From JAWXCE01 sp033764775 (lineage in GTDB: Bacteria; Pseudomonadota; Alphaproteobacteria; Rhizobiales; Rhodomicrobiaceae), in contig JANRIQ010000002.1 in assembly GCA_033764775.1 (NCBI GenBank), positions 232,450-296,449 of the forward strand: DNA of 64,000 nt, in the 5' to 3' direction. The first letter of the stretch is position 1, and each line of letters starts with the position of its first letter. Positions 26,154 to 34,570 of this stretch are shown in pieces. Position numbers and translations under genes: made by a program. The notes beneath the pieces were generated by a model. That model did no database searches. It was given only the letters and a program-made list of their open reading frames with translations, and was not told where the DNA came from.

Positions 26154-28850
26154 CTAGAGCGTGCGCTGCACGGTTTCGACGCGGTAGCACTCGATGATGT
26201 CGCCCTTTTTGAGGTCTTGATAGCCCTCGAACGACATGCCGCACTCCTGGCCCGCCTGCACTTCCTTCACGTCATCCTTGAAGCGCTTGAGCACCGAGAG
26301 CTTGCCCTCGTGGATGACCACGTTGTCGCGGATGAGACGCACGCCAGCGCCGCGCTCGACCTTGCCCTCCGTAATGCGGCAGCCCGCGACTTTGCCCACC
26401 TTGGTGATGTCGAACACCTCCAGAATTTCGGCGTTGCCGAGGAAGCTTTCGCGCAGCGTCGGCGAGAGCATGCCGGACATGGCCGCTTTCACGTCGTCCA
26501 CCAGGTTGTAGATCACGTTGTAGTAGCGGATTTCCACGCCGTCGCGCTCGGCCGCGGCGCGCGCTTGCATATTGGCGCGCACGTTGAACCCGATGATGAT
26601 GGAGTTGGCGGTGGAGGCGAGTGAGATGTCGCTTTCCGTGATGCCGCCGACCGCCGCGTGCACGACACGCGCCGCCACCTCCTCGTTGCCGAGCTTTTCG
26701 AGCGCGGCGGTGATCGCCTCGACGGAGCCCTGCACGTCGCCCTTGACGATGAGCATGAACTCTTTCTTGCCGGCTTTGCCGAGCTGGCCCATCATCTGTT
26801 CGAGCGATGTGCGGCCGCCCGCGCCGACGGCCTTCACGTCGCGCAGCTTCTTCACGCGGTACTCGGTGATCTCGCGGGCGCGGGCCTCGCTCTCCACCAC
26901 GGCGAACTGGTCGCCCGCTTCCGGCGCGCTGTCGAAGCCCAGCACCTCGACCGGAACCGACGGCCCGGCCGACGGCACATGCTCGCCCTTGTCGTCGATG
27001 AGCGCGCGCACCCGCCCCCAGGCGCGCCCCGCGACCACGATTTGCCCGACTTTCAGCGTGCCGCGTTGAACGAGCACGGTGCCGACCGGCCCGCGCCCGC
27101 GCTCAAGCTTGGCCTCGATGATGACGCCCTCGGCCGCCCGGTTGGGGTTGGCCCGCAGCTCCAGCACCTCCGATTGGAGGTGGATCATGTCGAGCAGCTT
27201 ATCGAGGTTGAGCTTTTGTTTCGCGGAGACCTCGACCTCCAGCGTTTCACCGCTCATGCTCTCGACCACCACCTCATGCTGAAGCAGGTCGGTGCGCACG
27301 CGCTGCGGCTCGGCGTCCGGCTTGTCGATCTTGTTGATCGCCACGATGAGCGGCACGCCCGCCGCCTTGGCGTGGTTGATGGCTTCGACCGTCTGCGGCA
27401 TGACGCCGTCGTCGGCGGCGACGACGAGCACCACGATGTCCGTCACCTTGGCGCCGCGCGCGCGCATGGCGGTGAACGCGGCGTGGCCCGGCGTGTCGAT
27501 GAAGGTGATGGGGTCGCCCGCGTCGGTCGTCACCTGATAGGCGCCGATGTGCTGGGTGATGCCGCCCGCCTCGCCCGCGACCACATTGGCGTGGCGCAGC
27601 GCGTCGAGCAGCGAGGTCTTGCCGTGGTCTACGTGGCCCATGATGGTGACGACCGGCGCGCGGGGGCGCAGATCGGCCTCGGCGTCCTCCTCGCCGATGA
27701 AGCCTTCCTCGACGTCGGCTTCGGAGACGCGCTTCACCGTGTGCCCAAACTCGGCCGCGACGAGTTCGGCAGTGTCGAGGTCGATCACGTCGTTGATTTT
27801 GTGCATCTGCCCCTGTTTCATCAGGAACTTGATGATGTCCACCGCGCGCTCGGCCATGCGGTTGGCCAGCTCCTGGATGGTGATCACCTCAGGCAGCAGC
27901 ACCTCGCGCACGATCTTTTTGCGCTCCTCCTCCACGCCCATGGCTTGCTTCTTGGCGCGCTCCTGCCGCCGCTTCAGCGAGGCGAGGCTGCGCTGGCGCT
28001 GCTCCTCGTCGAACGCCGACGTGATGGTGAGCTTGCCGCGCGGCGAGCGGTCCTCGGCGCGTTTCGGCGCGGGCGCGGGCTTCTCCACCCGGGCGCCGGG
28101 GAATTTGCGCGCGCGGTCGCCGCCACGATCCTCCTCGTCGACGCCGGCGCGGCGAGCGCGGAGATTGAGCGGATCGGGAGCGGGCGCGCGCGAGCCAGGC
28201 GCAGGGCGCGGCGCGGAGGCGTCGTTGCGAGGCGGCGCCGACGGTCCCGGGCGGGGGGCGCCGCCTTGACGCGGCGGATAAGGCGCGCTGTCGCGGGATG
28301 CGGGGCGTTGCGGTTCGGCGGCGGGGCGCGTCTCGACCGCAGGCGCCCGCGGAGCCTCGGCGGGCTTGGGCGGCAGCGTCTCGCCGCGCGCTTTGGCCTC
28401 GGCTTCTTCGGCGGCCTTACGGCGCGCCTCTTCCTCCGCCAGCCGCTTCGCCTCTTCCTCGCGGCGCCGGGCTTCGGCTTCCTTCTGAACGCGCTCCTCT
28501 TCTTGCCGGCGGCGCGCTTCGGCGAGCGCGCGCGACCGTGCGTCCATCTCTCCGGTGGAGAGCTGCCGGTTCGACATCAGCCGGTTGTCCGGGCGGCCCG
28601 TGGCGGGCTGCTTCGGCGCGGGGTTGCGGAACACCTTGGCCGCCGGCGAACCGTCGGACGACGCGGCGCCATCGGCGGTTTCGCCCGGGCCCAGCACCCG
28701 CTTGCGCTTTTTCTCGACCAGGACAGGCTTTGATCGGCCGTGGCTGAAGCTTTGACGCACCTGCCCCTGTTCGACGCTGCGCTTCACGTTCAGCGTCATC
28801 GTGCTTCTGCCGCCCGCCGCCTTGCCGTCCGTTTCTTTCGTCTCGCTCAT
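26154..28850 (-). CDS. infB: Translation initiation factor IF-2
   Basis: An 898-residue GTPase that delivers initiator tRNA to the ribosome. The start at 28850 (MSETKETDGKAAGG) lies 4 bp after the ylxR stop. The first 300 residues are an Ala/Arg/Glu-rich low-complexity region containing a coiled-coil-prone ALAEARRRQEEERVQKEAEA stretch. The G domain starts near residue 400 with MGHVDHGKTSLLDALR, FIDTPGHAAFTAMRARGA and VAINKIDKP. The C-terminal fMet-tRNA-binding domain ends near LKKGDIIECYRVETV. The gene is complete and the protein shows no missing motif. Confidence 0.98.
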   Translation of the reverse strand: MSETKETDGKAAGGRSTMTLNVKRSVEQGQVRQSFSHGRSKPVLVEKKRKRVLGPGETADGAASSDGSPAAKVFRNPAPKQPATGRPDNRLMSNRQLSTGEMDARSRALAEARRRQEEERVQKEAEARRREEEAKRLAEEEARRKAAEEAEAKARGETLPPKPAEAPRAPAVETRPAAEPQRPASRDSAPYPPRQGGAPRPGPSAPPRNDASAPRPAPGSRAPAPDPLNLRARRAGVDEEDRGGDRARKFPGARVEKPAPAPKRAEDRSPRGKLTITSAFDEEQRQRSLASLKRRQERAKKQAMGVEEERKKIVREVLLPEVITIQELANRMAERAVDIIKFLMKQGQMHKINDVIDLDTAELVAAEFGHTVKRVSEADVEEGFIGEEDAEADLRPRAPVVTIMGHVDHGKTSLLDALRHANVVAGEAGGITQHIGAYQVTTDAGDPITFIDTPGHAAFTAMRARGAKVTDIVVLVVAADDGVMPQTVEAINHAKAAGVPLIVAINKIDKPDAEPQRVRTDLLQHEVVVESMSGETLEVEVSAKQKLNLDKLLDMIHLQSEVLELRANPNRAAEGVIIEAKLERGRGPVGTVLVQRGTLKVGQIVVAGRAWGRVRALIDDKGEHVPSAGPSVPVEVLGFDSAPEAGDQFAVVESEARAREITEYRVKKLRDVKAVGAGGRTSLEQMMGQLGKAGKKEFMLIVKGDVQGSVEAITAALEKLGNEEVAARVVHAAVGGITESDISLASTANSIIIGFNVRANMQARAAAERDGVEIRYYNVIYNLVDDVKAAMSGMLSPTLRESFLGNAEILEVFDITKVGKVAGCRITEGKVERGAGVRLIRDNVVIHEGKLSVLKRFKDDVKEVQAGQECGMSFEGYQDLKKGDIIECYRVETVQRTL

Positions 28851-28854
28851 TCGT

Positions 28855-29535
28855 CTACCTGGTCGCTTTCTCGAAGACGAAGGCGGCGCCGCCCGTCTCA
28901 CTGGGATTGAGGCCGTTATAAACCAGCCAGCGCCGAACTTCTCGAATAAACTTGATGGTAGCGCCGGAATATTTCAGCGCTGCGTGAACCGCGTTCTCGC
29001 GCCCGAGAGCCGCGCTCAGCTCCTCGCCGGAGAAGGATGCGTCGATGAACGCGTCGCGCCCGGCCGTTGCGGCGATAGCCACGAACTTGCGGTCGAGCCG
29101 CCGCCGGCCGTCATCCCCTGCGTCCGCCGCGTGGATGAGCGCCGCCGCCTCGCCCGACGCCACAAGCTGCTCCACTTTGGCGAAGCCGAACGTCGCGTCG
29201 CCCGCCTTGTTGGCGAGCGCCAGCGCTTGCAAGGCCGCGCGGCGCAGCAGGCCGTCGATGAGATCCGGCAGACCGCCGTCAGCGGCGACCGACGCCTTGA
29301 AGCCCTTGGCGAATATATTGCGGCGCAGCGCGTCCTCAACCGTGCGGCGGGTCGGCGAGAGCCAAACGCCGCGCCCGGGCAGGTTGCGCCGGAGGTCGGG
29401 CGTGACCCGGTTGTCCGGCCCGAGCGCGAAACGCATGAGTTCGGCGTCCGACCGGCGCTCGCGGGTCAGCGCGCACATGCGGATTGGGCCGGTGTCGTCC
29501 CACTCTATCGCCGTTTCATCGCGCAAACTCGGCAT
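28855..29535 (-). CDS. ylxR: YlxR/DUF448 RNA-binding protein with L7Ae-like domain
   Basis: A 226-residue protein. The N-terminal DUF448 domain has the RMCALTRERR signature and LPGRGVWLSPTR; the C-terminal part (from about residue 100) is L7Ae/L30e-like, with ALQALALANKAGDATFGFAK and ALIHAADAGDDG. It is predicted to bind RNA and sits in the nusA-infB operon in most alphaproteobacteria. The start at 29535 lies within the nusA 3' end (20-bp overlap), and infB begins 4 bp after its stop, consistent with coupled translation. Confidence 0.93.
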   Translation of the reverse strand: MPSLRDETAIEWDDTGPIRMCALTRERRSDAELMRFALGPDNRVTPDLRRNLPGRGVWLSPTRRTVEDALRRNIFAKGFKASVAADGGLPDLIDGLLRRAALQALALANKAGDATFGFAKVEQLVASGEAAALIHAADAGDDGRRRLDRKFVAIAATAGRDAFIDASFSGEELSAALGRENAVHAALKYSGATIKFIREVRRWLVYNGLNPSETGGAAFVFEKATR

Positions 29536-31162
29536 CGTCTCCCACTTGGGTCATGTCCGCAGCCTCGTCGAGGTCGTCGGCGCCAGCGTCTTGCTCCGGC
29601 TCGGGATCAGGCTCGATCCAGCCCAGGTCGATACGCGCCGCCTTGATCATCTGCTCAGCGTCCTGACGGCTCACGCCGTGGCCGTCGAGAAAGCCGTTGT
29701 GCCGCTTCTGGCCGTCAGCGGTCTTTTCGCTCCAGCCCGCCAGATCGTCGGTGGCGCAATCAGCGAAATCGTCCATGGATTTCACGCCGTTCTCGCCGAG
29801 CGCGACGAGCATCGCGTTGGTGAGGCCCGGAACGCGCAGCAGATCAGCGGATACGCCGAGCGCGTCGCGCTTCTCGATCAGCTCGTTTTCGCGGCGGTCG
29901 AGGTGGTCGCGGGCGCGGGTCTGGATTTCCTCGGCCGTGCCTTCGTCGAAGCCCTCGATATTGGCGATCTCCTGCGGCTCGACATAGGCGATCTCCTCGA
30001 CCGTCGCGAAGCCCTCGGACGCCAACAGTTGGGCGATCACCTCATCCACATCAAGCGCCTCCATGAACAAAGCGGAGCGCTCGGCGAACTCTTTCTGGCG
30101 GCGCTCAGACTCCTCGGCCTCGGTCATGATGTCGATGTCCCAGCCGGTCAGCTGCGATGCGAGCCGCACGTTCTGCCCGCGCCGGCCGATGGCGAGCGAG
30201 AGCTGCTCGTCCGGCACCACCACCTCGATGCGCTCGGAGTCCTCGTCCAGCACAACCTTGGCCACTTCGGCCGGCGCCAGAGCGTTGACGATGAACGTCG
30301 CCGCGTCCGGCGACCACTGGATGATGTCGATCTTCTCGCCCTGCAGCTCGTTCACCACCGCTTGCACGCGGGAGCCGCGCATGCCGACGCAAGCGCCGAC
30401 GGGGTCGATGCTCGCGTCCTTGGAGGCGACGGCGATTTTCGCGCGGCTGCCCGGGTCGCGCGCCACCGACTTGATCTCGACGATGTTGTCGTAAATCTCG
30501 GGCACCTCCATGGCGAACAGCTTGGCCATGAATTCGGGCCGGGCGCGGGAGAGGAAAATCTGCGGGCCGCGCGCTTCGCGTCGCACGTCGTAGAGATACG
30601 CGCGGATGCGGTCGCCGTATGTGTATTGCTCGCGCGGCAGGGCCTCGTCGCGGCGCACGACGGCTTCCGCGCGTCCCAGATCGACGATGATGTTGCCGTA
30701 CTCCACCCGCTTCACCGTGCCGTTGACCACATCGCCGACGCGGTCGATGAACTCGGCGTGCTGGCGGTCGCGCTCGGCCTCGCGCACCTTCTGCACGATG
30801 ACCTGCTTGGCGTTCTGCGCGGCGACGCGGCCGAAGTCGAGCGGCGGCAACGGCTCGGTGATCTGGTCGCCCAGGGCGGCCCCCGGATTGCGCCGCTTAG
30901 CCTCCTTGAGGGAGATTTCGGTCGCGTCCTCCGTCACCTTCTCGACGACGGTCAACAGACGGTTGAGACGGATCTCGCCGGTGCGCGGGTCGATCTCGGC
31001 GCGGATCTCGTTTTCGCTGCCGTAGCGCGATTTCGCGGCCTTCTGGATCGCATCCTCCATCGCCTGGATCACCAGGGATTTGTCGATGGATTTCTCCCGC
31101 GCGACCGCGTCCGCGATTTGCAGAAGCTCGAGTTTGTTCGCGCTAACGCCTTGCTGCGCCAT
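29516..31162 (-). CDS. nusA: Transcription termination/antitermination factor NusA
   Basis: A 548-residue protein binding RNA polymerase and nascent RNA. Domains in order: N-terminal polymerase-binding domain (IADAVAREKSIDKSLVIQAM), S1 domain (DVVNGTVKRVEYGNIIVDLG), KH1/KH2 (DPVGACVGMRGSRVQAVVNE and LSLAIGRRGQNVRLASQLTG) and two C-terminal helix-hairpin-helix repeats (FATVEEIAYVEPQEIANIEG, then LLRVPGLTNAMLVALGENG). The last 40 residues are acidic. The start overlaps the rimP stop by one base (TAATG). Confidence 0.98.
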   Translation of the reverse strand: MAQQGVSANKLELLQIADAVAREKSIDKSLVIQAMEDAIQKAAKSRYGSENEIRAEIDPRTGEIRLNRLLTVVEKVTEDATEISLKEAKRRNPGAALGDQITEPLPPLDFGRVAAQNAKQVIVQKVREAERDRQHAEFIDRVGDVVNGTVKRVEYGNIIVDLGRAEAVVRRDEALPREQYTYGDRIRAYLYDVRREARGPQIFLSRARPEFMAKLFAMEVPEIYDNIVEIKSVARDPGSRAKIAVASKDASIDPVGACVGMRGSRVQAVVNELQGEKIDIIQWSPDAATFIVNALAPAEVAKVVLDEDSERIEVVVPDEQLSLAIGRRGQNVRLASQLTGWDIDIMTEAEESERRQKEFAERSALFMEALDVDEVIAQLLASEGFATVEEIAYVEPQEIANIEGFDEGTAEEIQTRARDHLDRRENELIEKRDALGVSADLLRVPGLTNAMLVALGENGVKSMDDFADCATDDLAGWSEKTADGQKRHNGFLDGHGVSRQDAEQMIKAARIDLGWIEPDPEPEQDAGADDLDEAADMTQVGDDAEFAR

Positions 31163-31773
31163 TAAGCCGTCTCCACTCCGTTGTCGTCCGCGCCGCCGTC
31201 CAGTTCGACCAGCTCCTCGCCGGGCCGTTTGCGCGCGAGCGACGCTTTGATTAGATCGTCCGTCATCACGAGTTTCGCCTCCTGGATGAGATGCACCGGC
31301 AGGCCGATGACCTGCTCGCCCTCCATCCCATCCACATGCATCTTCAAGCGCGCCTCGCCGTTTTCATAGCCGTCCAGCACGCCGCGGAAGCGCCGGCGGC
31401 CGTCGATCATGTCGCGCAGCTCCACCTTGGCCTCATAGCCGGCCCAGTCGTCGAAATCCGAGGGCCGCACCAGCGGACGGTCGATGCCGGGGGACGACAC
31501 CTCCAGAAAGTAGCCGCCGGGCATCGGATCATGCGCGTCGAGCACCGGCGACAGGCGGCGGCTGATGAGCGTGCAGTCTTCGATGGCGAAGCCGCCGCCC
31601 GCCTTGTCGGCCATGATCTGCACGGTCGTTCCATCGCGCGGGCTGACCTTGACGCGAACGAGCCTGTAGCCGAGCTCCTCGATGACGGGCTCCACGATCG
31701 TCGCGACGGCGGCGGAGAGGCCGTCCTCGCGGATAAAGCGCCGGTTTTTATCGCCAGAGGCGGAGTTGGACAT
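31162..31773 (-). CDS. rimP: Ribosome maturation factor RimP
   Basis: A 203-residue protein required for 30S subunit maturation. Conserved stretches are VATIVEPVIEELGYRLVRVK, IEDCTLISRRLSPVLDAHDP and YFLEVSSPGIDRPLVRPSDF. The C-terminal SH3-like domain includes FRGVLDGYENGEARLKM. It is first in the rimP-nusA-ylxR-infB-rbfA-truB operon; a terminator for the upstream trmB lies 18 bp before its start codon, so the operon promoter must overlap or lie within about 120 bp upstream. Confidence 0.96.
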   Translation of the reverse strand: MSNSASGDKNRRFIREDGLSAAVATIVEPVIEELGYRLVRVKVSPRDGTTVQIMADKAGGGFAIEDCTLISRRLSPVLDAHDPMPGGYFLEVSSPGIDRPLVRPSDFDDWAGYEAKVELRDMIDGRRRFRGVLDGYENGEARLKMHVDGMEGEQVIGLPVHLIQEAKLVMTDDLIKASLARKRPGEELVELDGGADDNGVETA

Positions 31774-31790
31774 TCAGGGCGGACTCGCCA

Positions 31791-31825
31791 AAACAAAAAG
31801 AGCGGGTTCGCAAAAACCCACTCTT
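31791..31825 (-). terminator. Intrinsic terminator between trmB and rimP
   Basis: On the minus strand a 10-bp stem (31824-31815 with 31808-31799, one G-U pair) encloses a 6-base loop and is followed by a T-rich tract (31798-31791, TTTTTGTT). It lies 73 bp past the trmB stop and just before rimP, so it should end the metK-trmB transcript and separate it from the nusA operon. Confidence 0.85.
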
Positions 31826-31897
31826 GGTCAATCATATGATCATGAGCGTGTCTAAACATACGCAACTTTTTCGCCACGGGCAAGTGGCCTGGCCGCA

Positions 31898-32656
31898 TCA
31901 AGCGCCGTCCAAACGCACAAACTCGCAATAGCGGCAGATGCGGCCGGCCGCGAGCGCCTTTTCCTCGTAGCGCGTCGGCGCCCAGTCGGACGGGCGCGTC
32001 AGGGTATCCCGCGCGGTCTCCAAAAAACCGCCGTTGGAGGCGACCGCCCCGCGCGCCCAGATGATATACGCCTCGATGTCGCTGGCGATGCTGAGCGTGG
32101 CGCCCGGCCGCATGACCCGGGCAAGTTGGGCGAGGACCGGGGCGCTCACGATGCGGCGCTCGCCGTGGCGTCGCTTGGGCCACGGGTCGGGGAACAGGAT
32201 GAAAGCGCGGGCGATAGCGGCGTCGGGCAGCCAGGCGAGGAGCGGACGGGCGTCGTCGTCGTGAATGCGGACATTGCCCAGACCGGCGGCGCCGACGGCC
32301 GAGACGAGTTTGGCGACGCCGTTCACGAACGGCTCCGCGCCGATGAACCCCACATCCGGATTGCGCCCCGCCTGTTCGGCCAGATGCTCGCCGCCGCCGA
32401 AGCCGATCTCCAGCCAGGTCTCGCTCACCGCGACGTCGAACAGCTGGGCGAGCGGTTCGGGCGGCGGCGCCGAGAGATCAAGCCGCAGGCGCGGCAGCAG
32501 CGTCTCAACCGCCGAACGCCGCTGAGGCTTCAGCTTACGGCCTCGCCGCCGGCCATAGAAGCGGTCGTCCGTTCGCGGCGGGACGTCGCTTTCGTCCGCA
32601 GCGTCGGGCGCTGCGTCGTCAGGCGAAAGCGCGTCTGAGCGAGTCGACAAGATCAA
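31898..32656 (-). CDS. trmB: tRNA (guanosine(46)-N7)-methyltransferase TrmB
   Basis: A 252-residue SAM-dependent enzyme methylating G46 of tRNA. SAM motif TWLEIGFGGGEHLAEQA, then FIGAEPFVNGVAKLV and AFILFPDPWPKRRHGERRIV with the family PDPWPK signature, and YEEKALAAGRICRYCEF at the end. The start at 32656 is the only ATG; it lies inside the 3' end of metK (38-bp overlap), so the first 40 residues are probably a poorly conserved extension. Followed by an intrinsic terminator. Confidence 0.96.
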   Translation of the reverse strand: MILSTRSDALSPDDAAPDAADESDVPPRTDDRFYGRRRGRKLKPQRRSAVETLLPRLRLDLSAPPPEPLAQLFDVAVSETWLEIGFGGGEHLAEQAGRNPDVGFIGAEPFVNGVAKLVSAVGAAGLGNVRIHDDDARPLLAWLPDAAIARAFILFPDPWPKRRHGERRIVSAPVLAQLARVMRPGATLSIASDIEAYIIWARGAVASNGGFLETARDTLTRPSDWAPTRYEEKALAAGRICRYCEFVRLDGA

Positions 32657-33788
32657 GGCGCTCCCAGGAGAAGCCGCCGTCAGCCTCCGGCGTCCGCCCG
32701 AAATGCCCGTAGGCCGCCGTGCGGCGGTAGATCGGGCGGTTGAGCTGCAGCGTCTGGCGGATGCCGCGCGGCGACAGGTCCATCATATCCCACAGCGCCG
32801 CCTCCAGCTTCGCCGGGTCCACGTTGTCGCCGCCGTGCAGATCGACATAAAGCGACAACGGCTTCGACACGCCGATTGCGTAGGATAGCTGAATTGAGCA
32901 GCGCGACGCGAGGCCGGCCGCCACCACGTTCTTTGCGAGATAGCGCGCCGCATAAGCCGCCGAACGGTCGACCTTGGTCGGGTCCTTGCCCGAGAACGCG
33001 CCGCCGCCATGGGCTGACGCGCCGCCATAGGTGTCCACGATGATCTTGCGGCCGGTCAGGCCCGCGTCGCCGTCCGGTCCGCCGATGACGAAGCGGCCGG
33101 TTGGGTTCACGTAGAACTTGTCTTCCGGCGGCATCCAGCCTTCAGGCAGCACGGCCGAGACGAAGCCTCGCACGAGCTCGCGGATGTCCTCCTGGCTGAC
33201 GCCCTCTCCGTGCTGGGTCGAGACGACGACCGAGGCGGCGCTCACCGGCTTGCCATTTTCATATTGCAGCGTCACCTGGCTTTTCGCGTCGGGGCCGAAC
33301 TGCGGCGCCTGGCCGGAGCGCCGCGCCTTCGCCATGTCTTCGAGGATGCGGTGGGCGTAATAGATCGGCGCGGGCATCAGGCCCGCCGTTTCATCGCACG
33401 CGAAGCCGAACATGATGCCCTGGTCGCCCGCGCCCTCGTCCTTGGCGCCGTTCGCATCGACGCCGACGGCGATGTCGGCCGATTGCTCGTGGACGTAGCA
33501 TTGCACGTCCATGGTCTCCCAGTGAAAGCCGTCCTGCTCGTACCCGATCTCGCGCACGGTGCGGCGCGCCGCGTCGATCAGCGCGTCATGGCTGATGCTG
33601 GCCGGCCCGCGCACCTCGCCGGCGAGGATCACGCGGTTGGTGGTCGCCATGGTCTCGAGCGCCACGCGCGCCTGCGGCTCGGCGGCGAGATAGGTGTCCA
33701 CGATCGCGTCCGAAATCTGGTCGCAAACTTTGTCCGGGTGTCCCTCGGACACGGACTCGCTGGTGAACAAATAGCTTTTGCGTGACAC
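32619..33788 (-). CDS. metK: S-adenosylmethionine synthase
   Basis: A 389-residue enzyme forming SAM from ATP and methionine. Signatures: FTSESVSEGHPDKVCDQISD at the N-terminus, GDQGIMFGFACDET and GGGAFSGKDPTKVDRSAAYA (the ATP-binding lysine-rich loop). The start codon is GTG with GGAG 7 bases upstream. A stable hairpin lies 23 bp upstream in the presumed leader. It is placed between an XRE regulator and trmB, as in many rhizobia-related genomes. Confidence 0.98.
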   Translation of the reverse strand: MSRKSYLFTSESVSEGHPDKVCDQISDAIVDTYLAAEPQARVALETMATTNRVILAGEVRGPASISHDALIDAARRTVREIGYEQDGFHWETMDVQCYVHEQSADIAVGVDANGAKDEGAGDQGIMFGFACDETAGLMPAPIYYAHRILEDMAKARRSGQAPQFGPDAKSQVTLQYENGKPVSAASVVVSTQHGEGVSQEDIRELVRGFVSAVLPEGWMPPEDKFYVNPTGRFVIGGPDGDAGLTGRKIIVDTYGGASAHGGGAFSGKDPTKVDRSAAYAARYLAKNVVAAGLASRCSIQLSYAIGVSKPLSLYVDLHGGDNVDPAKLEAALWDMMDLSPRGIRQTLQLNRPIYRRTAAYGHFGRTPEADGGFSWERLDLVDSLRRAFA

Positions 33789-33810
33789 AAACGGCTCCAG
33801 TTTAAGCTGA

Positions 33811-33849
33811 GCGCGGACTTTCGCGCGTCGTCTTGTTGCTAGTCCGCGC
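33811..33849 (-). promoter_or_regulatory. Perfect 9-bp hairpin in the metK leader
   Basis: GCGCGGACT at 33811-33819 is complementary to AGTCCGCGC at 33841-33849, with a 21-base loop. It lies between the upstream XRE gene and metK, 23 bp before the metK start codon, and is not followed by a T run on the minus strand, so it is not a normal terminator. It could be a 5'-leader regulatory structure. The sequence does not match the SAM-II pseudoknot pattern I know. TTGACG at 33855-33860 could be a minus-35 box upstream of it. Confidence 0.45.
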
Positions 33850-33873
33850 CGTTCGCGTCAATTGTTTTTTCGG

Positions 33874-34389
33874 TTATTCGTCGTCTTGGCGAAGAGAGGG
33901 CTCGTCCAAGCTCTGCGCGAGCGGGACGTCATCCGCCAGCGAGCGCACCAGATCAATGATTTTCCGCCGAACTTTCGGATCGCTGACCTTCACGAATGCG
34001 CGGTTCAACTCCAGACCCTCGCGCGTATTCAGAAAGTCCATGAGAAATGCTTCAGTCTTGGATTCGGCCATGCCCGGCTGCATTTGCGCGGACGGGCGCA
34101 TTGGCGCGTCCTCGAAAAAGAAAGACATTGGCACTTCCAGGATCTGCGAGAGCTGAAACAACCGGCTGGCGCCGATCCGGTTCGTGCCTTTTTCGTATTT
34201 CTGGATCTGCTGAAATGTCAGGTTCATCTTCTCGCCAAGCTTTTCCTGGCTCATGCCGATGACGAGACGACGCAAACGCACGCGGCTGCCCACGTGGATG
34301 TCAACCGGATTCGGCTTGCGGCCGGATGATTCATATCCTTCATCGCCGCCGGACATCGCCCGAAGCTCCGTTACTGTCGCCATCGCCAT
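33874..34389 (-). CDS. XRE-family transcriptional regulator (PraR/PhrR-like)
   Basis: A 171-residue regulator. The HTH spans about residues 32-88: DIHVGSRVRLRRLVIGMSQE, KLGEKMNLTFQQIQKYEKGT and NRIGASRLFQLSQILEVPMS. Its place between lnt and metK matches the conserved regulator called PraR or PhrR in rhizobia, reported to affect biofilm, quorum and acid responses there. The C-terminal 70 residues are charged and probably mediate oligomerisation. The 181-bp region upstream is AT-rich and likely holds its promoter, but no clear operator was identified. Confidence 0.88.
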   Translation of the reverse strand: MAMATVTELRAMSGGDEGYESSGRKPNPVDIHVGSRVRLRRLVIGMSQEKLGEKMNLTFQQIQKYEKGTNRIGASRLFQLSQILEVPMSFFFEDAPMRPSAQMQPGMAESKTEAFLMDFLNTREGLELNRAFVKVSDPKVRRKIIDLVRSLADDVPLAQSLDEPSLRQDDE

Positions 34390-34570
34390 TCCCCCGATCC
34401 CTAAAAAACGTCACCCATTTGAATCGAATTACGCGTTATGCATACAACCCTAGCCCGTACTTCGCCGCACCAGTCGCGTCAAGCGATACCCAACGGATTC
34501 GCCTTAAGGTTTAAGTATCAAAAGAATACAAGACTGCGGCAAGTTTCTGGCGAAAACGGCGGAATACACG

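Noticed and set aside
26658..31165. Two very long frames antisense to infB and to nusA/ylxR
   Set aside because: They mirror the codon-position GC bias of the sense genes, have no domains and no ribosome-binding sites.
33789..33873. SAM-II riboswitch upstream of metK
   Set aside because: A stem is present, but the conserved SAM-II pseudoknot elements were not found by eye.
34390..34570. Promoter and small genes in the AT-rich gap between lnt and the XRE gene
   Set aside because: Several TTGAC-like hexamers occur, but none has a good minus-10 at correct spacing, and the short frames lack ribosome-binding sites.
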